A stretch of 7,593 nucleotides of DNA, from contig NZOA01000021.1 in NCBI GenBank assembly GCA_002695115.1, forward strand, positions 17,692 through 25,284. The letters are read 5' to 3'. A program made the translations under genes and the position numbers. Shown here piece by piece: positions 5,579-7,593 of the stretch. Below the pieces are notes generated by a model. It was given only the letters and a program-made list of their open reading frames with translations. It searched no databases and had not been told where the DNA came from. Numbering within the stretch: the stretch's first letter is position 1; each line of letters begins with the position of its first letter. The DNA comes from Planctomycetota bacterium. Its GTDB lineage: Bacteria > Planctomycetota > UBA8108.

Positions 5579-7593
5579 GATGAATATCCTATCGATGTCT
5601 GCAGCGGATAACGGCATACGCAACCGGAGCTGGCTGTCGGACTGAAGACCATGCCTCCGCCGGAGATCAGGCCGAGCCAGCAGCTTCCCCTCGAGCCGGC
5701 CTTCTGGACCCTGGAGCCGCTCTCCACGTTCCAGAAGCCGAAGGAGCCGTTGTCGTAATCCCAGTCGACATAGATTACGGTTCGCTCCGCGGCGCTCATG
5801 GTGCTGCAACCGCCACGTGAAGGCAGCGAGCTGAACGCCGTAGCGCCGCTGAAGAGGTCGTAGCCGCGAGGCTCCACGATGACCTTGTCCCCCACCACCA
5901 GGGGGTGATACATGTGGCCCCCATGATGGTTGCGGTTCCAGGAATGATCCCGTTCCCATTGCCGGGCACCGTTGACCGCCGAATAGCAGGTCACGTGGTA
6001 CCTGCTGTTGACGACGGATGTGATCAGCCGTTCTTCAGAATAGAGCAGGAAGGCGACCACCGGGGCCGGCGAGGCGGGGAGAGTCACGGGCTGCCGCCAG
6101 AGGACGTCACCGCTCTCTACATCAAGCGCCACGAGGAAGTTGTTCCGCCACAGATCGGAGGACCCCGTTCTCCCCGCGCCCGCGTTCAGAACCGAACTCG
6201 ATCGAGATTCGATGTAATACAGCCTGCCGCCGCCGATGGTTATCGTGGAGTTCACTATGGCGCCGGCATCACGGCTCCAGCGGCGACGGGCATCATCCCT
6301 GGCGACCGCGAAGATCGAGCGGCTGATGACCTGGGACGTTCCGAAGCCGCCGGAGGTCTCGTCGTACCATTTATCCGGCCCGCTGAAGGCGCTGTAGCTC
6401 GAGCCGGGCGCAACCCGGCTCCCGATCAGCTGATCCTCCACAACCGCGGCGTATCCCCAGTCAGCGCTCTTGTCGGCGATTCCATCACCGGTGGAATAGA
6501 CCCGTTCGAGACGGCCGTCCTGGCCGTTGAGGCGCCAGCAGGAGTTCTCCACTGTGACGTAGAGGGCATCCGCATCGGCGCACATATTTCCCGTATCCCT
6601 GGGTATGTTGACTCGTCTGAGGCCCGGCACCTCGAGCGCCCAGAGCACCGTTCCGTTATAGGCGTCAAGGGCATAGAGCCTGTCGTTGCCCTGGCTGTAG
6701 AGCCTGCCATTGACGTAGAGTGGAGCCTGCTGACGGGGCTGGCGGTCGATCATTCCCCGCGGACCCGGGCGGCCGTACCACTGGATCTTCATCCGCGAAG
6801 GCTCCACCAGCTCATCCCGGCTGGTGGCGGAATTGTCCGGAGAGCCGTACATATGGCTCCACTCCCCGGCCCCCTCCAGGGCGCCTCGAACGATCCCTGC
6901 CCATGTTCCGGGAGGCCCGAGCTCCCTCGAATCGACGGCCACGGAGGCCAGCCAGCCTCGAACAGCCCCGATCGAGATCATCTCGGGCGAGCCGGAAGGC
7001 TGCCCGAAAACAGCCGCCCCGCCGGCTGGTCGCAACAGCCGGAACATCTCGCCGGCCTCACTCCGGGGCAGGAAGCCTCGAACCATCCGGTCGGAGACGA
7101 CCAGGTTGAAGGAATTCTCCGCGTAGGGGAGTTCCCGCAGCTCTCGCCGATGAAGGGTGATCCTCGACCCGTAGAGACCGGCCTCCCGCAGGAGCGCCCG
7201 GCCCTCGGCCACCTCCTCCCGGTCCGGGCTCACTCCAACGATCCTCAGCTTCGAGCGTCTCGCCAATTCAACGGCGAGTCGCCCCCGGCCGCAATCGAGG
7301 TCGAGACAATAGCCCCTGTTGATCCCGGTGAGAGCCAGGATCCTCTCGGCGGCCCGCTCGTAGAGGAGTGTTTGCGCATCCTCATCGAAGGGAGAATCGA
7401 TCTCCCCAGCCGCCGGCACGGAGAAATTGAACTCGGTCGAAAACTCATATACCGCTGTTATGGACTCCTGCGCGCCGGCCTGATGCCTGAGCTGGTAGAA
7501 ATAGGGCGTGTCCGGCTCGAGCCCCTCCAGGTAGAGCTCGTGCTCCATCACCAGGTCCGCGTCGAGCACGGTCCGGCCCAGGGAACGAGTCGT
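5572..7593 (-). CDS. FN3-like / degenerate methyltransferase / PQQ-propeller fusion protein (5' end outside window)
   Basis: The frame is open to the right edge (673 visible residues). The GTG at 7569 is probably internal, since FN3-like sequence continues upstream of it. Parts in order: an FN3-like end (7420-7593) with LYLEGLEPDTPYFYQLR and a closing YEFST strand; a class I methyltransferase-like fold (about 7000-7386); a linker; and a PQQ-type propeller (about 5572-6864) with blades such as LYALDAYNGTVLW (6640-6678) and ALDVESGDVLW (6097-6129). The C-terminus has CVC (5614-5622) before YPLQTSIGY. I recall planctomycete proteins sharing GRPGPRGMIDR, DAYNGT and this Cys-x-Cys ending. The SAM-binding residues look damaged: motif I reads DLDCGRG (7282-7302) where the first Gly is normally kept, and the acidic residue ending strand 2 is Ser (GVSPD, 7228-7230). 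It may therefore be structural. A signal peptide is expected but outside the window. Its stop overlaps the next gene, so the two are co-translated. Confidence 0.87.
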   Translation of the reverse strand, partial: TTRSLGRTVLDADLVMEHELYLEGLEPDTPYFYQLRHQAGAQESITAVYEFSTEFNFSVPAAGEIDSPFDEDAQTLLYERAAERILALTGINRGYCLDLDCGRGRLAVELARRSKLRIVGVSPDREEVAEGRALLREAGLYGSRITLHRRELRELPYAENSFNLVVSDRMVRGFLPRSEAGEMFRLLRPAGGAAVFGQPSGSPEMISIGAVRGWLASVAVDSRELGPPGTWAGIVRGALEGAGEWSHMYGSPDNSATSRDELVEPSRMKIQWYGRPGPRGMIDRQPRQQAPLYVNGRLYSQGNDRLYALDAYNGTVLWALEVPGLRRVNIPRDTGNMCADADALYVTVENSCWRLNGQDGRLERVYSTGDGIADKSADWGYAAVVEDQLIGSRVAPGSSYSAFSGPDKWYDETSGGFGTSQVISRSIFAVARDDARRRWSRDAGAIVNSTITIGGGRLYYIESRSSSVLNAGAGRTGSSDLWRNNFLVALDVESGDVLWRQPVTLPASPAPVVAFLLYSEERLITSVVNSRYHVTCYSAVNGARQWERDHSWNRNHHGGHMYHPLVVGDKVIVEPRGYDLFSGATAFSSLPSRGGCSTMSAAERTVIYVDWDYDNGSFGFWNVESGSRVQKAGSRGSCWLGLISGGGMVFSPTASSGCVCRYPLQTSIGYSSW
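5587..5590 (-). promoter_or_regulatory. Ribosome binding site deciding the start of the dockerin-propeller gene
   Basis: On the minus strand AGGA lies 8 bases before ATG 5578-5576. It is inside the last codons of the upstream gene, whose TGA (5574-5572) overlaps this start as ATGGTGA. It supports ATG 5578 over the upstream in-frame start at 5959. Confidence 0.65.

Noticed and set aside
4187..5580. Plus-strand open frames opposite the dockerin-propeller gene (4187-4756, 5044-5580)
   Set aside because: Arg/Pro/Gly-rich shadow translations antisense to a gene with clear domains.
5579..5959. N-terminal extension of the dockerin-propeller gene to an upstream start at 5959
   Set aside because: The added residues are Arg/Gly/Leu-rich without a domain, lie over the coding region of the upstream gene in another frame, and would bury a clear signal peptide that begins at 5578.
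1..7593. CRISPR array, insertion sequence, defence island or prophage
   Set aside because: No regularly spaced direct repeats, terminal inverted repeats, transposase, integrase or phage protein was seen on either strand.

Overview
The window looks like chromosomal DNA of a GC-rich bacterium, most probably a member of the Planctomycetota or a close relative known from metagenomes. Three things point there. The signal peptidase I is very large, with a Cys-rich insertion and a beta-sandwich-like insertion. A secreted PQQ-propeller protein ends in a double dockerin-like repeat. Next to it lies a protein joining a methyltransferase fold to a PQQ propeller, of a type I recall as common in planctomycetes. 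The lineage is inferred from protein style, since there is no 16S gene here.

Plus strand, 1-3975, holds housekeeping genes. It starts with the 3' end of an RdgB/HAM1-type nucleotide diphosphatase (1-281). A 77-bp gap follows with a promoter whose expected start falls on the next ATG, so lepB (359-2035) may be read from a leaderless mRNA. lptB (2055-2876) follows after 19 bp behind a good Shine-Dalgarno. Two small unrecognised membrane-protein genes come next (2921-3355 and 3352-3552, overlapping by 4 bp). The stop codon of the second lies inside a perfect extended -10 box (TGCTATAAT) that should drive the RNase P RNA gene (3560-3943). A perfect 9-bp UUCG hairpin with ten Ts ends rnpB.

Minus strand, 7593-3995, is a two-gene unit that converges on rnpB. 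The first gene is cut by the window edge and encodes an FN3-like end, a degenerate class I methyltransferase fold and a PQQ-type beta-propeller. Its stop codon overlaps the start of the second gene (ATGGTGA). The second gene encodes a secreted 527-residue PQQ-propeller protein with a C-terminal dockerin-like domain. The two products are probably made together and act in the envelope or outside the cell. The second would be a client of a signal peptidase such as the LepB encoded here.

No tRNA, rRNA, CRISPR array, insertion sequence or phage gene was seen. There is no gene-free stretch over 300 bases apart from the rnpB gene. The most unusual parts are the propeller/methyltransferase/dockerin pair, the two insertions in LepB, and the compact promoter placements.
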